Positions 16,924 through 26,096 of a stretch of DNA of 64,000 nucleotides are shown here, piece after piece. A program made the position numbers and the translations under genes. The notes beneath the pieces were generated by a model. The model did no database searches. It was not told the DNA's origin and was given only the letters and a program-made list of their open reading frames with translations. This DNA comes from Polaribacter atrinae (GTDB taxonomy: Bacteria > Bacteroidota > Bacteroidia > Flavobacteriales > Flavobacteriaceae). The stretch is taken from positions 3,222,501 to 3,286,500 of the forward strand of contig NZ_CP150660.1 of NCBI RefSeq assembly GCF_038023995.1, in the 5' to 3' direction. The stretch's first letter is position 1, and each line of letters begins with the position of its first letter.

Positions 16924-17125
16924 TTTGATACTATTTACATCAAATATACCAAAAATTGGTATGATTGCAAAATTTTTCTCAAATTGCGTAGAACTCTAAT
17001 GATATGAAATCGTTTCAATGTTTTATATCAGAAGTTAATGAAGTTAGCTTTTTACAAGGATAGAAACAAACTAAATTAGTTTTTAATGTATTTTTTTAAG
17101 TTAAGTATTGTATAAAAAATATAAA

Positions 17126-17163
17126 AAAAAGTCCCAATTTCTAACTTGAAATTTGGACTTTTT
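17126..17163. terminator. Intrinsic terminator after the M16 peptidase gene
   Basis: Stem AAAAAGTCC-CAATTTC / GAAATTT-GGACTTTTT with one mismatch and a 6-nt loop, 20 bp downstream of the minus-strand stop at 17183. Confidence 0.8.
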
Positions 17164-17182
17164 AAATGAAAGTATTTAAGAT

Positions 17183-20020
17183 TTAATTCTTGATTTTTTC
17201 TTGTGTTTTATTTAATAAAATAGGTTCTCCATAACCTAATTCTTTCATTCTACCCAATTGCGTTTCTGCATCACCAACAACTAACCAAATCATTTTATTA
17301 GGATTAACGTATTTGTTTGCTAATGCCGTAATTTGCTCTTTGGTCATGTTGTTAACCGTGTTTTCTTGGTCTTTTACATAATCTGCATTCCAGTTATAAT
17401 CACTAATATTAGATAACATATTTAGTTTTGCTCTAGAAGTTTCAAAAGCTCTTGCGTTACTTTTAATTAAGAAACTTTTGGTAGTTTCTAAATCTTTATC
17501 AGAAAAAGTAGTTGGGTATTCTTCTAATATTTTCTTAACAGCTTGTGCAGATTCTAAGGTTACGTTAGATCTAACTCCGCTAGAAATAGTAAAAGTTCCT
17601 TTTGCTTTTGTTCCAGAAAAACCAGAACGAATTCCGTAGGTATATCCCTTTCCTTCTCTTAATTCTTGTGTTAAACGAGAAGCAAAACCACCACCACCAA
17701 GAATATAGTTCATAACAGAAGCAGCATAAAAATCTTTATCTGTTGCAGCTAAAGCTGGTGCGCCAAATTGTAAAACAGATTGTTTTGCGTTTGGTATATC
17801 GTAAAAATAAACAGCAGGCTTAGTTGGTGTATCTGGAGTTTTATATACTGGAATTGTAACTTCTTTTGCAGGCCAATTAGTATTTAAAGTAGCTAGAGAA
17901 GCCACTACTTTTTCTTTAGAAATATCGCCAACAATTAACATTTTTGCTACAGATGGAGAAATGTTGTTGTTGTAATATGCTTTTAAATCGTCAATTGTTA
18001 TTTTTTCTACGGATGTTATACTACCTAAGATGTTTTTAGAACGAATGTTGTCTTTTCCGTAAATTAATTCATTGTAAGCATTTCTTGCTACAGAATTAGG
18101 ACTTGCTTCTTGCTGACGTAAATTAGCAATTGTTGCTTTTTTTAGTAAATCGAATTCTTTTTCATCGAACCTTGGTTCTAACAAAATTTCTTGTGTTAAT
18201 GCCAATGTTTTATCATAGTTTTTGGCTAAAGTTGTTCCGCTTAAAGTAATGTTTTCTACGTTTGAATACACGTAAATAGAAGCTCCTAGTTCTTGTATTG
18301 CTTCTTCTAATTCTTTTACCGTTTTATTTTTGGTTCCTTTATTTAATAAGTCTGCAGTTAAATTAGCGACACCTAATTTATCCATAGACTCTAATAATTG
18401 TCCGCCATCAATAGTAATATTAAAACGTACTAAAGGAACTTCTTCATTCTGTATTCCAAATATTTTTAGACCATTGTCTAAGCTACTTTTATATACTTCA
18501 GGTACTGCTAAAGAAGGTGTTTCTCCGTAAGGAGGTTCTACACTTCTATCAAAAGTAGAAGGTGTTTTCTCGTAAGTAGCAGCAATTTTAGGATCGAATT
18601 TTTCTTCGGCTCCTGTTACAATTTGTTCTTCAACCACATCTGCTAAAACAGCACCTGTTAAAGCTAAATCAATTGCATTTTTAGGAATAAAACTAGTAGC
18701 AACATAATTTTTGTTTTTAATGTATTTGTTATAAACACGTAGCACATCTTCTGTGGTTACCGCAAGGGTATTTTTAATGTCTTCAGTTACAAAACCAGGG
18801 TTTCCTGTATAGGTGTTGTAAGAAGCTAAATTTGTTCCTTTACCTAAAACACTCGATAAACTGCTGTAAAAACTAGTTTCTTGTCCTGCTTTAATCTTGT
18901 TTAAGTCTTTTTCTGAAATTCCTTCTGCTTCAAATTTTGCAAATGCTTTTACAATTCCATCTTTTACTGCGTCTAATTTGGTGTCATTAAAAGCTCTAAC
19001 GATAAGTTGAGTTTCTCCTGCAACTTCAGAAAAATAATTATACATAGTTGTGTTTGATGTTAATTTTAATTCATCAACCAAAACCTGATTTAAAGGAGCC
19101 GATTTTCCATCAGTTAAATACTGAGTTAAGACTTCTAAAGCATAAGAATCTGTATGGTATTGCTCTACTGTTGGCCAAACCATTGTTAATTGCGGAACTC
19201 TAGCAAAATTATCTTCATAATATAAAGACTTAATTTCATCTACTTTTCCAGGTCTTTTTTCTAATGCAGGAATTTCTTCTGTTCCCTTAGGAATTTCATC
19301 AAAATATTTATGAACCCATTTTGTAGCTTGTTCAATATCTAAATCACCGGACAATACTAAAGTTGCATTGTTGGGTACGTACCATTTTTTAAAAAATGTC
19401 TTTACATCGTTTAAAGTAGCGTTTTGTAAATCTTCTAGAGAGCCAATTACTTGCCAATTATATGGGTGGTTACTTGGATATAGATTTTTACCAATTACAT
19501 ATTGATTATGTCCGTAAGGTCTGTTATCTATACTCTGTCTTTTTTCATTTTTAACAACTTGTTTTTCTTTTGCTAAAACAGGATCTGTAACGGTGTTTAT
19601 AAACCAACCTAACTTATCTGCTTCTGCCCAAATCATTTTTTCTAAACCATCTTTTGGTACGGTTTGTAAATAATTTGTTCTATCTCTAGAAGTAGATCCG
19701 TTTGCACCAGAACCACCAATTCTTGCACTCATTTTATCTAAACCACCTTTTCCTAAATTTTCTGATTCTAAGAATAACAAGTGTTCAAATAAATGGGCAA
19801 AGCCGGTTCTACCTTCTACTTCTCTTGCAGAACCTACATGAACCATTAATTCTACTGCGACAACAGGGTCTGACTTGTCTACGTGAAAAACAACATCTAA
19901 ACCATTGTCTAGTTCAATTTTTTGGTAGTTAATACTTAATTCGGGTGTTTTCTCTTTAGGAGTTTCTTTACAACTTAAAAAGGTTGTTGTAACTAAAAAA
20001 GCAAGTAATATTTTTTTCAT
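17183..20020 (-). CDS. M16-family zinc metallopeptidase, two-domain lipoprotein
   Basis: 945 residues with a lipobox (LSC, Cys17). The N-terminal M16 half carries the inverted zinc motif HLFEH (His76, Glu79, His80), with the third ligand Glu expected in the VVKNEKRQ region about 75 residues later. The C-terminal half (about 510-930) repeats the fold without HxxEH and holds the typical GGGGFASRLTQELREGKGYTY substrate segment. Both halves are fused, as in pitrilysin-like enzymes. It would degrade peptides at the periplasmic face of a membrane. It is followed by a terminator and preceded 94 bp away by a radical SAM gene on the same strand. Confidence 0.92.
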   Translation of the reverse strand: MKKILLAFLVTTTFLSCKETPKEKTPELSINYQKIELDNGLDVVFHVDKSDPVVAVELMVHVGSAREVEGRTGFAHLFEHLLFLESENLGKGGLDKMSARIGGSGANGSTSRDRTNYLQTVPKDGLEKMIWAEADKLGWFINTVTDPVLAKEKQVVKNEKRQSIDNRPYGHNQYVIGKNLYPSNHPYNWQVIGSLEDLQNATLNDVKTFFKKWYVPNNATLVLSGDLDIEQATKWVHKYFDEIPKGTEEIPALEKRPGKVDEIKSLYYEDNFARVPQLTMVWPTVEQYHTDSYALEVLTQYLTDGKSAPLNQVLVDELKLTSNTTMYNYFSEVAGETQLIVRAFNDTKLDAVKDGIVKAFAKFEAEGISEKDLNKIKAGQETSFYSSLSSVLGKGTNLASYNTYTGNPGFVTEDIKNTLAVTTEDVLRVYNKYIKNKNYVATSFIPKNAIDLALTGAVLADVVEEQIVTGAEEKFDPKIAATYEKTPSTFDRSVEPPYGETPSLAVPEVYKSSLDNGLKIFGIQNEEVPLVRFNITIDGGQLLESMDKLGVANLTADLLNKGTKNKTVKELEEAIQELGASIYVYSNVENITLSGTTLAKNYDKTLALTQEILLEPRFDEKEFDLLKKATIANLRQQEASPNSVARNAYNELIYGKDNIRSKNILGSITSVEKITIDDLKAYYNNNISPSVAKMLIVGDISKEKVVASLATLNTNWPAKEVTIPVYKTPDTPTKPAVYFYDIPNAKQSVLQFGAPALAATDKDFYAASVMNYILGGGGFASRLTQELREGKGYTYGIRSGFSGTKAKGTFTISSGVRSNVTLESAQAVKKILEEYPTTFSDKDLETTKSFLIKSNARAFETSRAKLNMLSNISDYNWNADYVKDQENTVNNMTKEQITALANKYVNPNKMIWLVVGDAETQLGRMKELGYGEPILLNKTQEKIKN

Positions 20021-20114
20021 TTGGGTTGATTTTTTAAAGATTGGAAAATACTAAAATTAATTGATGAGAAAACTTTAGAATTGTTAAATTAAATAAGTTT
20101 CTAAAAGAAATAGA

Positions 20115-21062
20115 TTAAGATGCTATATGGCACTTTGTGTACTTTTTTCCCTGCCAAGTCTTTATATCTTCCATTTTTTTATCAATTTTAGCAACCATTT
20201 CAAAGTTTTTTAATCCGTTCCATTTTGGTGCTATTAATAAATCTACAGGAGCTTGACTGATAAAGCGTTCTATCACAATATCTGGTCTTAATAATGCAAC
20301 GAATTCGGTTATAAATCGAATATAGCTCTCTTGAGTAAAAAGCTGAAAATCTTCTGGGTTTCGTTTGTATTGAGAGGCCATAATCGATTTTTTTACAATT
20401 TGTAAATGGTGTAATTTTAAGGTGTTAATAGGTAGTTTAGAAATTTCAATAGCGTGGTTTAATAAGTCTTCTTTAGTTTCTCCAGGTAACCCCATAATTA
20501 AATGGGCGCCTAAATGAAAACCTCTGTTTTTACATTTGTTAAAAGTAGCAATAGTGTCATTATAAGTATGACATCTGTTTACTTTTTTTAATGTTTTATT
20601 TAAAGTGCTTTCCACACCAAACTCTAAAGAAATAAAATGCTTTTTTGATAGAAAAGATAGGTAATCGATAACTTCATCAGAAATACAATCTGGTCTTGTG
20701 CCAATAACCAAACCAATTACATTTGGCACGCTTAAAGCCTCGTCATACATTTTTTTTAATGATTCAAAATCTGAATAGGTATTTGTGTATGCTTGAAAAT
20801 ACGCTAAGTATTGTTGTGTTTTGTATTTGGTAGCAAATCTAGAAATACCTTCTTCTAACTGTTGTTTTATGCCTTTTGTTGGTTGGCAATAATCTGGATT
20901 AAATGTATTGTTGTTGCAATAGGTACAACCTCCGTAGCCTTTAGAGCCGTCTCTGTTTGGGCAAGAAAACCCAATGTCTAAAGATATTTTTTGAACTCTT
21001 TCGCCGAAAGTTAATTTAATAAATGATGAATAATCTAAATAGCGTTTTCCTGAAAATTTCAT
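20115..21062 (-). CDS. TIGR01212-family radical SAM protein (YhcC-like)
   Basis: 315 residues. The Fe-S cluster motif of the YhcC/TIGR01212 family is CPNRDGSKGYGGCTYC (spacing Cys-x11-Cys-x2-Cys). Further family segments are VIGTRPDCI, ISLEFGVESTLNKTL, HLIMGLPGETKEDL and LKLHHLQIVKKS. It would cleave S-adenosylmethionine reductively; the physiological reaction of this family is not settled. It lies between galE and the M16 peptidase on the minus strand. Confidence 0.9.
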   Translation of the reverse strand: MKFSGKRYLDYSSFIKLTFGERVQKISLDIGFSCPNRDGSKGYGGCTYCNNNTFNPDYCQPTKGIKQQLEEGISRFATKYKTQQYLAYFQAYTNTYSDFESLKKMYDEALSVPNVIGLVIGTRPDCISDEVIDYLSFLSKKHFISLEFGVESTLNKTLKKVNRCHTYNDTIATFNKCKNRGFHLGAHLIMGLPGETKEDLLNHAIEISKLPINTLKLHHLQIVKKSIMASQYKRNPEDFQLFTQESYIRFITEFVALLRPDIVIERFISQAPVDLLIAPKWNGLKNFEMVAKIDKKMEDIKTWQGKKYTKCHIAS

Positions 21063-21122
21063 AAAAAATATCTTTAAGAAATAATATAAATAATAAGGTT
21101 ATTGAAAGAAAGTATGCTAAAA

Positions 21123-21153
21123 AAAAACTCCAATTTTAATAATTGGAGTTTTT
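21123..21153 (-). terminator. Intrinsic terminator of galE
   Basis: Perfect stem AAAAACTCCAATT / AATTGGAGTTTTT with a 5-nt loop, 11 bp after the galE stop, followed on the minus strand by a T-run. Confidence 0.88.
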
Positions 21154-21164
21154 TAATTTTGAAT

Positions 21165-22175
21165 TTATTTTTGAGCTAGTTGCCATTTCCATGAAGAGGC
21201 TAATGCTTCTTCTAGAGTTTGTTCTGTTTTCCAGTTTAATTCTTTGTTAGCAATAGTAGTATCTGCATAAGCAGCAGTAATATCACCTTCTCTTCTTGGA
21301 ACAATTTTATAATTTAATGGTTTTCCAGAAGCTTTTTCAAAAGCTTTAATTACTTCTAAAACAGAACTTCCTTTTCCTGTACCTACATTAAAATATTCAA
21401 ATGCTTTTTTGTTATTCTTTTTGATTAGACGTTGTAAAGCAGCAATATGTGCTTTTGCTAAATCTACTACGTGAATATAATCACGAACCGCAGTACCATC
21501 TACAGTATCATAATCATCACCAAAAACAGATAATTCTGCACGCATACCTGCAGCTGTTTGTGTAATATAAGGAATCAAGTTTTGAGGTACTCCTAAAGGT
21601 AATTCTCCAATTTTAATTGATGGGTGTGCGCCAATCGGGTTAAAATATCTTAAGGCAATAATATTTAAATCATGTGCTCTACTAGCGTCTCTTAAAATTT
21701 CTTCACCAATTTGTTTTGTGTTTCCGTAAGTAGATTCTGCTGCTTTTACAGGTGCATTTTCTGTAATAGGCAACTCATCTGCTTGACCGTAAACAGTACA
21801 AGAAGAGGAGAAAATAAAGTTGTCTAACTTTCTGTCTCTCATTTCTTGTAATAAATATACTAAAGAACCTAAGTTGTTTTCGTAGTAATCTAAAGGTTTG
21901 TGCATACTTTCTCCAACTGCTTTAAAGGCAGCAAAGTGAATAATACCGTCTACTTTATTGTTTTCGAAAAAGTTTTTTACATCACTTTTAATTCTTAAAT
22001 CGATTTGATGAAAATCTGGCTTAATACCTGTTATAGATGTAATGTTATCTAGTACACCGATAGATGTGTTCGATAAATCATCGATAATTACTACTTCAAA
22101 ACCTTCGTTTTGTAATTCTACAACGGTGTGAGAACCAATAAATCCTAATCCTCCTGTAATTAATATTCTTTTCAT
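21165..22175 (-). CDS. galE: UDP-glucose 4-epimerase
   Basis: 336 residues, the usual GalE length. It has the NAD-binding GGLGFIGSH at the N-terminus, FAAFKAVGES, SSCTVYG, and the catalytic Tyr/Lys in STYGNTK, followed by RYFNPIGAH and RDYIHVVDLA. It interconverts UDP-glucose and UDP-galactose (or GlcNAc/GalNAc forms) for surface polysaccharide. It lies 105 bp downstream of a DegT-family sugar aminotransferase on the same strand, which suggests a role in nucleotide-sugar synthesis rather than galactose catabolism. A strong terminator follows. Confidence 0.94.
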   Translation of the reverse strand: MKRILITGGLGFIGSHTVVELQNEGFEVVIIDDLSNTSIGVLDNITSITGIKPDFHQIDLRIKSDVKNFFENNKVDGIIHFAAFKAVGESMHKPLDYYENNLGSLVYLLQEMRDRKLDNFIFSSSCTVYGQADELPITENAPVKAAESTYGNTKQIGEEILRDASRAHDLNIIALRYFNPIGAHPSIKIGELPLGVPQNLIPYITQTAAGMRAELSVFGDDYDTVDGTAVRDYIHVVDLAKAHIAALQRLIKKNNKKAFEYFNVGTGKGSSVLEVIKAFEKASGKPLNYKIVPRREGDITAAYADTTIANKELNWKTEQTLEEALASSWKWQLAQK

Positions 22176-22280
22176 TCTGTTTTATTTATGCATCATTAAG
22201 AGGAATTACAATGCAGTAATATGTTTGGTTATTATAAGATAGCAATGTTGTTTTTCCTCTAAATAACAATGCTATCCTTT

Positions 22281-23429
22281 TTAGTCTACAAAATCTAAAA
22301 TAGTCTTTGTAATAAACTCTAATTGTTCTTTGTCTAGCTCTGTGTGCATTGGTAAAGAAATTACGGTCTTTATCAACTCATTGGTTACAGGGAAATCACT
22401 TTCGTTGTAACGAGTATCAGCATACGCTTTTTGAGAATGCAAAGCTACTGGATAGTATATCGCATTCGGAATTCCGTTGTCTAACAAATGTTTGTGTAAT
22501 GCATCTCTTTTACCATTTGTAATTTGCAACGTATATTGATGAAATACGTGGCAATCACAAGTATCACAGATTTCGCCACAGGCACTTGTTGTTGGTGTAA
22601 TAATATGTTCTGAAACAGAAAGTGCTTCGTTGTAAAAACGAGCCGCGTTTCTTCTTGCTTCACAATAGGTATCTAGTAAAGGTAATTTAGCTTTTAAAAC
22701 TCCGGCTTGTATAGAATCTAAACGAGAGTTTACACCTACTACATCATGATAGTAACGTGTATACATTCCGTGATTTACAATTCCGCGAATGGTATGTGCT
22801 AATTCGTCATCATTTGTAAAAATAGCTCCACCATCTCCGTAACAACCTAAGTTTTTAGAAGGGAAGAAAGAAGTTGTACCAACGTTTCCAATAGTACCTG
22901 CTTTCTTTTTTGTTCCGTCTTTAAAAGTATAATCTGCTCCAATTGCTTGCGCATTGTCTTCAATTACAAAAAGATTGTGCTCTTTTGCAATTTCCATTAC
23001 AGCATCCATATTTGCCACTTGTCCAAATAAATGAACAGGTACAATGGCTTTTGTTTTTGGAGTGATCGCTCTTTTTAAAGCTTCAATATCTATGTTGTAT
23101 GTTTCTGCATCAACATCTACTAAAACAGGTGTTAGTTTTAATAATGCAATTACTTCTACGGTTGCAGCAAAAGTAAAATCGGCAGTAATCACTTCATCAC
23201 CTTGCTCTAAACCTAGTCCCATCATTGCTATTTGCAATGCATCGGTTCCGTTTGCACAAGGAATTACGTGCTTTACATCTAGATATTTCTCTAAATCTGC
23301 TTGAAATTCATGAACTAAAGGTCCATTTATGTATGCTGAAGTATTTAAAACCTCTTCTATAGAAGAATTTACAGCTTCTTTTATTTGTTGATATTGACCT
23401 TGTAGGTCAACCATTTGAATTTTTTTCAT
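22281..23429 (-). CDS. DegT/DnrJ/EryC1/StrS-family sugar aminotransferase
   Basis: About 382 residues from MKKIQMVDLQGQYQ. The upstream ATGs at 23450/23447 overlap a promoter box, so 23429 is preferred. It is a PLP enzyme: PCANGTDALQIAMM, VHLFGQVANMD, IEDNAQAIGA, and the Schiff-base Lys in TSFFPSKNLGCYGDGGA. A Cys-rich insert (CGEICDTCDCH) precedes the FHQYTLQI segment. The family transaminates keto-sugars attached to nucleotides for O-antigen and related glycans. galE lies downstream in the same direction. Confidence 0.9.
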   Translation of the reverse strand: MKKIQMVDLQGQYQQIKEAVNSSIEEVLNTSAYINGPLVHEFQADLEKYLDVKHVIPCANGTDALQIAMMGLGLEQGDEVITADFTFAATVEVIALLKLTPVLVDVDAETYNIDIEALKRAITPKTKAIVPVHLFGQVANMDAVMEIAKEHNLFVIEDNAQAIGADYTFKDGTKKKAGTIGNVGTTSFFPSKNLGCYGDGGAIFTNDDELAHTIRGIVNHGMYTRYYHDVVGVNSRLDSIQAGVLKAKLPLLDTYCEARRNAARFYNEALSVSEHIITPTTSACGEICDTCDCHVFHQYTLQITNGKRDALHKHLLDNGIPNAIYYPVALHSQKAYADTRYNESDFPVTNELIKTVISLPMHTELDKEQLEFITKTILDFVD

Positions 23430-23447
23430 ATAAAAAATTTTGCTCAT

Positions 23448-23455
23448 CAAAAATA
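23448..23455 (-). promoter_or_regulatory. -7 promoter box for the DegT aminotransferase gene
   Basis: On the minus strand TATTTTTG fits TAnnTTTG, 18 bp before the preferred ATG at 23429. Confidence 0.45.
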
Positions 23456-23504
23456 CGAACTTACTTTCATTTTCTTTGTAGTTATCCGTAAATAATAATT
23501 CTGT

Positions 23505-23512
23505 TATCTTTG
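23505..23512 (+). promoter_or_regulatory. -7 promoter box for the penicillin-acylase-family gene
   Basis: TATCTTTG fits TAnnTTTG, with TTTG at 23475-23478 as a possible -33 element (somewhat long spacing). It ends 15 bp before the ATG at 23528 and overlaps the upstream TTG at 23510, so that TTG is not the start. Confidence 0.5.
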
Positions 23513-23527
23513 AAAAAAATCAATTTT

Positions 23528-25912
23528 ATGAAGTTTTTAGGACGTTTTTTTAAAATTCTGTTAATTCTTGTCGTGTTGCTAGTTGTTTCTGTCTGGATGT
23601 ATTCAAAAACATATTATCCAAAATATTCTGGAGAGCTAGAATTGAAAAATATTTCTGATAAAGTAACCGTATATTTTGATGATATTGGTGTGCCTCATAT
23701 CAATGCTCAAAATCAAAAAGATGCTTATGTTGCTTTGGGGTATGTACATGCTCAAGAAAGGTTATGGCAAATGGAATTGATGCGAAGAATTGCGGCCGGA
23801 AGACTGTCTGAAATTTTTGGAAAAGACTTGGTTAGGGTAGATCAGTTTTTTGGAGGGTTAGGGATAGAAGAAGCGGCAGAGAAAACCATTGCAGGTTTAG
23901 ACAAAACAACTCAATCTTATATTTTAACTCAGTCATATTTAGAAGGAGTCAATCAGTATATAGAAGAAGGGAAAACACCTTTAGAATTTACGTTGGTAGG
24001 AGTAGAGAAAGAAAAATATACCATTAAAGATATTTATAATGTTTTTGGTTATATGTCTTTTAGTTTTGCTGTTGCTCATAAAACAGATCCTTTATTAACA
24101 GAAATTAAAGAAAAGCTAGGGGATTCGTATTTAAATGAATTGTTGAATTCTAATAATGAATATTTGACAATTAATAGAACGAGTATTCCAACTAAAATAG
24201 AAGCAACATTTTCTAAAACGGTAGCTTCTATTATGGATGATTTACCTGTTTCTCCTTTTATTGGGAGTAATTCTTGGATTCTAGGACCAGAAAAAACAAA
24301 GAACGGAAAAGTGATTTTTGAGAACGATCCGCACATAGCTTTTTCGCAACCTTCAGTTTGGTATCAAAACCATATAAAAACTCCCGATTTTGAAATTTAT
24401 GGATTCAATATTGCTTTAATGCCGTTTCCATTGTTAGGGCACAATAGAGAATATGCTTATGGTTTAACCATGTTGGCAAATGATGATTTAAACTTTTATG
24501 TAGAAGAAAATAATCCTGCGGATGCAGCAGAATATAAAACGGTAGATGGTTATAAAAAGTATGAATTGAGGGATAAAACAATTCGTATAAAAAATGAAAT
24601 TGACACTACTTTTAAGGTAAAAGTAAGCAAGCATGGACCTATAATGAATGATTTAATAACACATATTATAGATGATAGGCCTATTGCAATGAATTGGGTT
24701 TACACGCAATTGCCTAATGAAATGTTAGAGGTGTCTTATAAAATTTCTCATGCGCATTCTATGTCCGATTTTAAAAGTGGAGTTGCTAGAATTCATGCGC
24801 CAGGTTTAAATGTAATGTATGGTGACGCAAAAGACAATATTGCTTGGTTTTCTTCTGCAAAATTGTATCAATTAAGAGATAGCTTGTCTTCTAAAACCTA
24901 TTTAAATGGAGCTTCTGGTAATGATGAAATTTTAGAGTTTTTACCTTTCGAAGAAAACCCGAAAGCTATAAACCCAAGTTGGAATTATGTGTATTCTGCC
25001 AATAATCAAGTAGATTCTGTAAGAGGTAAGTTGTATCCAGGATATTACCAACCACAAGACAGGGCTAAAAGAATTGTAGAGTTATTAGATAAAAAGAATG
25101 ATTTTACAAAAGAAGATGTTGCTAATATGACCTACGATGTAAAATCATCTACGGTGGCAGAAATTATTAATAGTTTGTTGAAAAGTGTAGATAAATCAGG
25201 ATTGTCTGCGTCTGAAAGAAAAGCGTTTTCTATACTTCAAAATTGGGATGGCGATTATTTAAAAACGGCAGTTGGTCCTACGATTTACAATCGTTTTTTA
25301 TATGAGTTTTTAAGTGCTACTTATAAAGATGAATTGGGTGATAGTTTCGACTTGTTTATCAATTCTCAATTACAAGATGAGGTGTTGTTGAATCAGATAG
25401 AAAGAAAGAGTTCTGTTTGGTGGGATAATGTTGCTACTAAAAATAAAATTGAAACGAGAAACAATATCGTTCAAGAATCATTTAAAAAGTCTTTTTCATT
25501 TTTGCAAAATCAGTTGGGTGAAAATGTTGATAGCTGGACTTGGAATAGGGTTTTTTCTGTGGAATATGAACATGCTATAGGAAAAGCGGGAGGATTGTTG
25601 CGTAAACTCTTTAACTTAGGTCCTTATGAAACGATTGGTGGGAATGAGGTTATAAATAATCAGATTTTTAAATTAGATAGTACGGGGTATTATAAGGTAA
25701 CTGCAGGTCCCTCTACACGAAGAGTTATCGATTTTTCTGATGTAGAAAATAGCTTAGCAGTTATACCTACAGGGCAATCTGGTAATGTATTTAGTAAGTT
25801 TTATAAAAATCAAACAAAAAAATATTTGCAAGGGGAATTTGTAAAAATGAAACTAAATCAAACTGAAATTGAACAAAGTGAGAATGTATTGATTTTTAAG
25901 CCGATGGAATAG
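23528..25912 (+). CDS. Penicillin acylase family Ntn-hydrolase
   Basis: About 794 residues. A membrane-spanning N-terminal segment (ILLILVVLLVVSVWMY) directs export. The alpha-chain part ends before the autocleavage site in FIGSNSWILGP, where the Ser after Gly becomes the N-terminal nucleophile of the beta chain. GHNREYAYGLTM and ENDPHIAF are further family segments. Members cleave amides such as beta-lactam side chains or acyl-homoserine lactones, so quorum quenching or peptide turnover are possible; the substrate cannot be chosen here. It stands alone with its own promoter box, divergent from the DegT gene. Confidence 0.9.
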   Translation: MKFLGRFFKILLILVVLLVVSVWMYSKTYYPKYSGELELKNISDKVTVYFDDIGVPHINAQNQKDAYVALGYVHAQERLWQMELMRRIAAGRLSEIFGKDLVRVDQFFGGLGIEEAAEKTIAGLDKTTQSYILTQSYLEGVNQYIEEGKTPLEFTLVGVEKEKYTIKDIYNVFGYMSFSFAVAHKTDPLLTEIKEKLGDSYLNELLNSNNEYLTINRTSIPTKIEATFSKTVASIMDDLPVSPFIGSNSWILGPEKTKNGKVIFENDPHIAFSQPSVWYQNHIKTPDFEIYGFNIALMPFPLLGHNREYAYGLTMLANDDLNFYVEENNPADAAEYKTVDGYKKYELRDKTIRIKNEIDTTFKVKVSKHGPIMNDLITHIIDDRPIAMNWVYTQLPNEMLEVSYKISHAHSMSDFKSGVARIHAPGLNVMYGDAKDNIAWFSSAKLYQLRDSLSSKTYLNGASGNDEILEFLPFEENPKAINPSWNYVYSANNQVDSVRGKLYPGYYQPQDRAKRIVELLDKKNDFTKEDVANMTYDVKSSTVAEIINSLLKSVDKSGLSASERKAFSILQNWDGDYLKTAVGPTIYNRFLYEFLSATYKDELGDSFDLFINSQLQDEVLLNQIERKSSVWWDNVATKNKIETRNNIVQESFKKSFSFLQNQLGENVDSWTWNRVFSVEYEHAIGKAGGLLRKLFNLGPYETIGGNEVINNQIFKLDSTGYYKVTAGPSTRRVIDFSDVENSLAVIPTGQSGNVFSKFYKNQTKKYLQGEFVKMKLNQTEIEQSENVLIFKPME

Positions 25913-25966
25913 CAAGAATTATTATTGGTGTTCAAAAAAATAAAGGAAGAGAAGATATAGTATTTT

Positions 25967-26050
25967 GTCATTTCTGCCTTTTGGGAGAAATCACATAAAG
26001 TTAGGTAAGTGCTATCACTGCTATGAGATTTCTCCTAGCGTCGAAATGAC
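25967..26050. repeat. Dispersed GTCATT-type palindromic repeat
   Basis: Arms GTCATTTCTGCC-GGGAGAAATC (25967-25992) and GAGATTTCTCC-CGAAATGAC (26025-26050) are inverted relative to each other around a 32-bp centre. It sits between convergent genes and may form a long RNA hairpin acting as a terminator. Confidence 0.65.
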
Positions 26051-26096
26051 AATTGGAGTTGAAAATAACATCTAGAGGTATTTTAAGAAATAAAAA

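Larger units (their letters stand above)
16248..16993 (-). mobile_element. Putative solitary integron-type gene cassette carrying a toxin-antitoxin pair (746 bp)
   Basis: Read on the minus strand, the cassette starts after a G (16994) with TTCTACGC and ends at the G of GTTAACG (16248). Its first bases with the G (GTTCTACGC, 16994-16986) are the exact 9-bp complement of the inner core GCGTAGAAC (16374-16366) of the attC-like site at its other end. In classical cassettes the 5' end is complementary to the cassette's own inverse core in just this way, because both came from one attC in the circular form. It contains the antitoxin, then the toxin, then the attC. No integrase gene is in the window. 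Confidence 0.55.

Noticed and set aside
16366..16994. A transposon with 9-bp terminal inverted repeats GTTCTACGC around the toxin-antitoxin pair
   Set aside because: No transposase and no flanking duplication are seen, and the long palindrome on only one side is better explained by attC.
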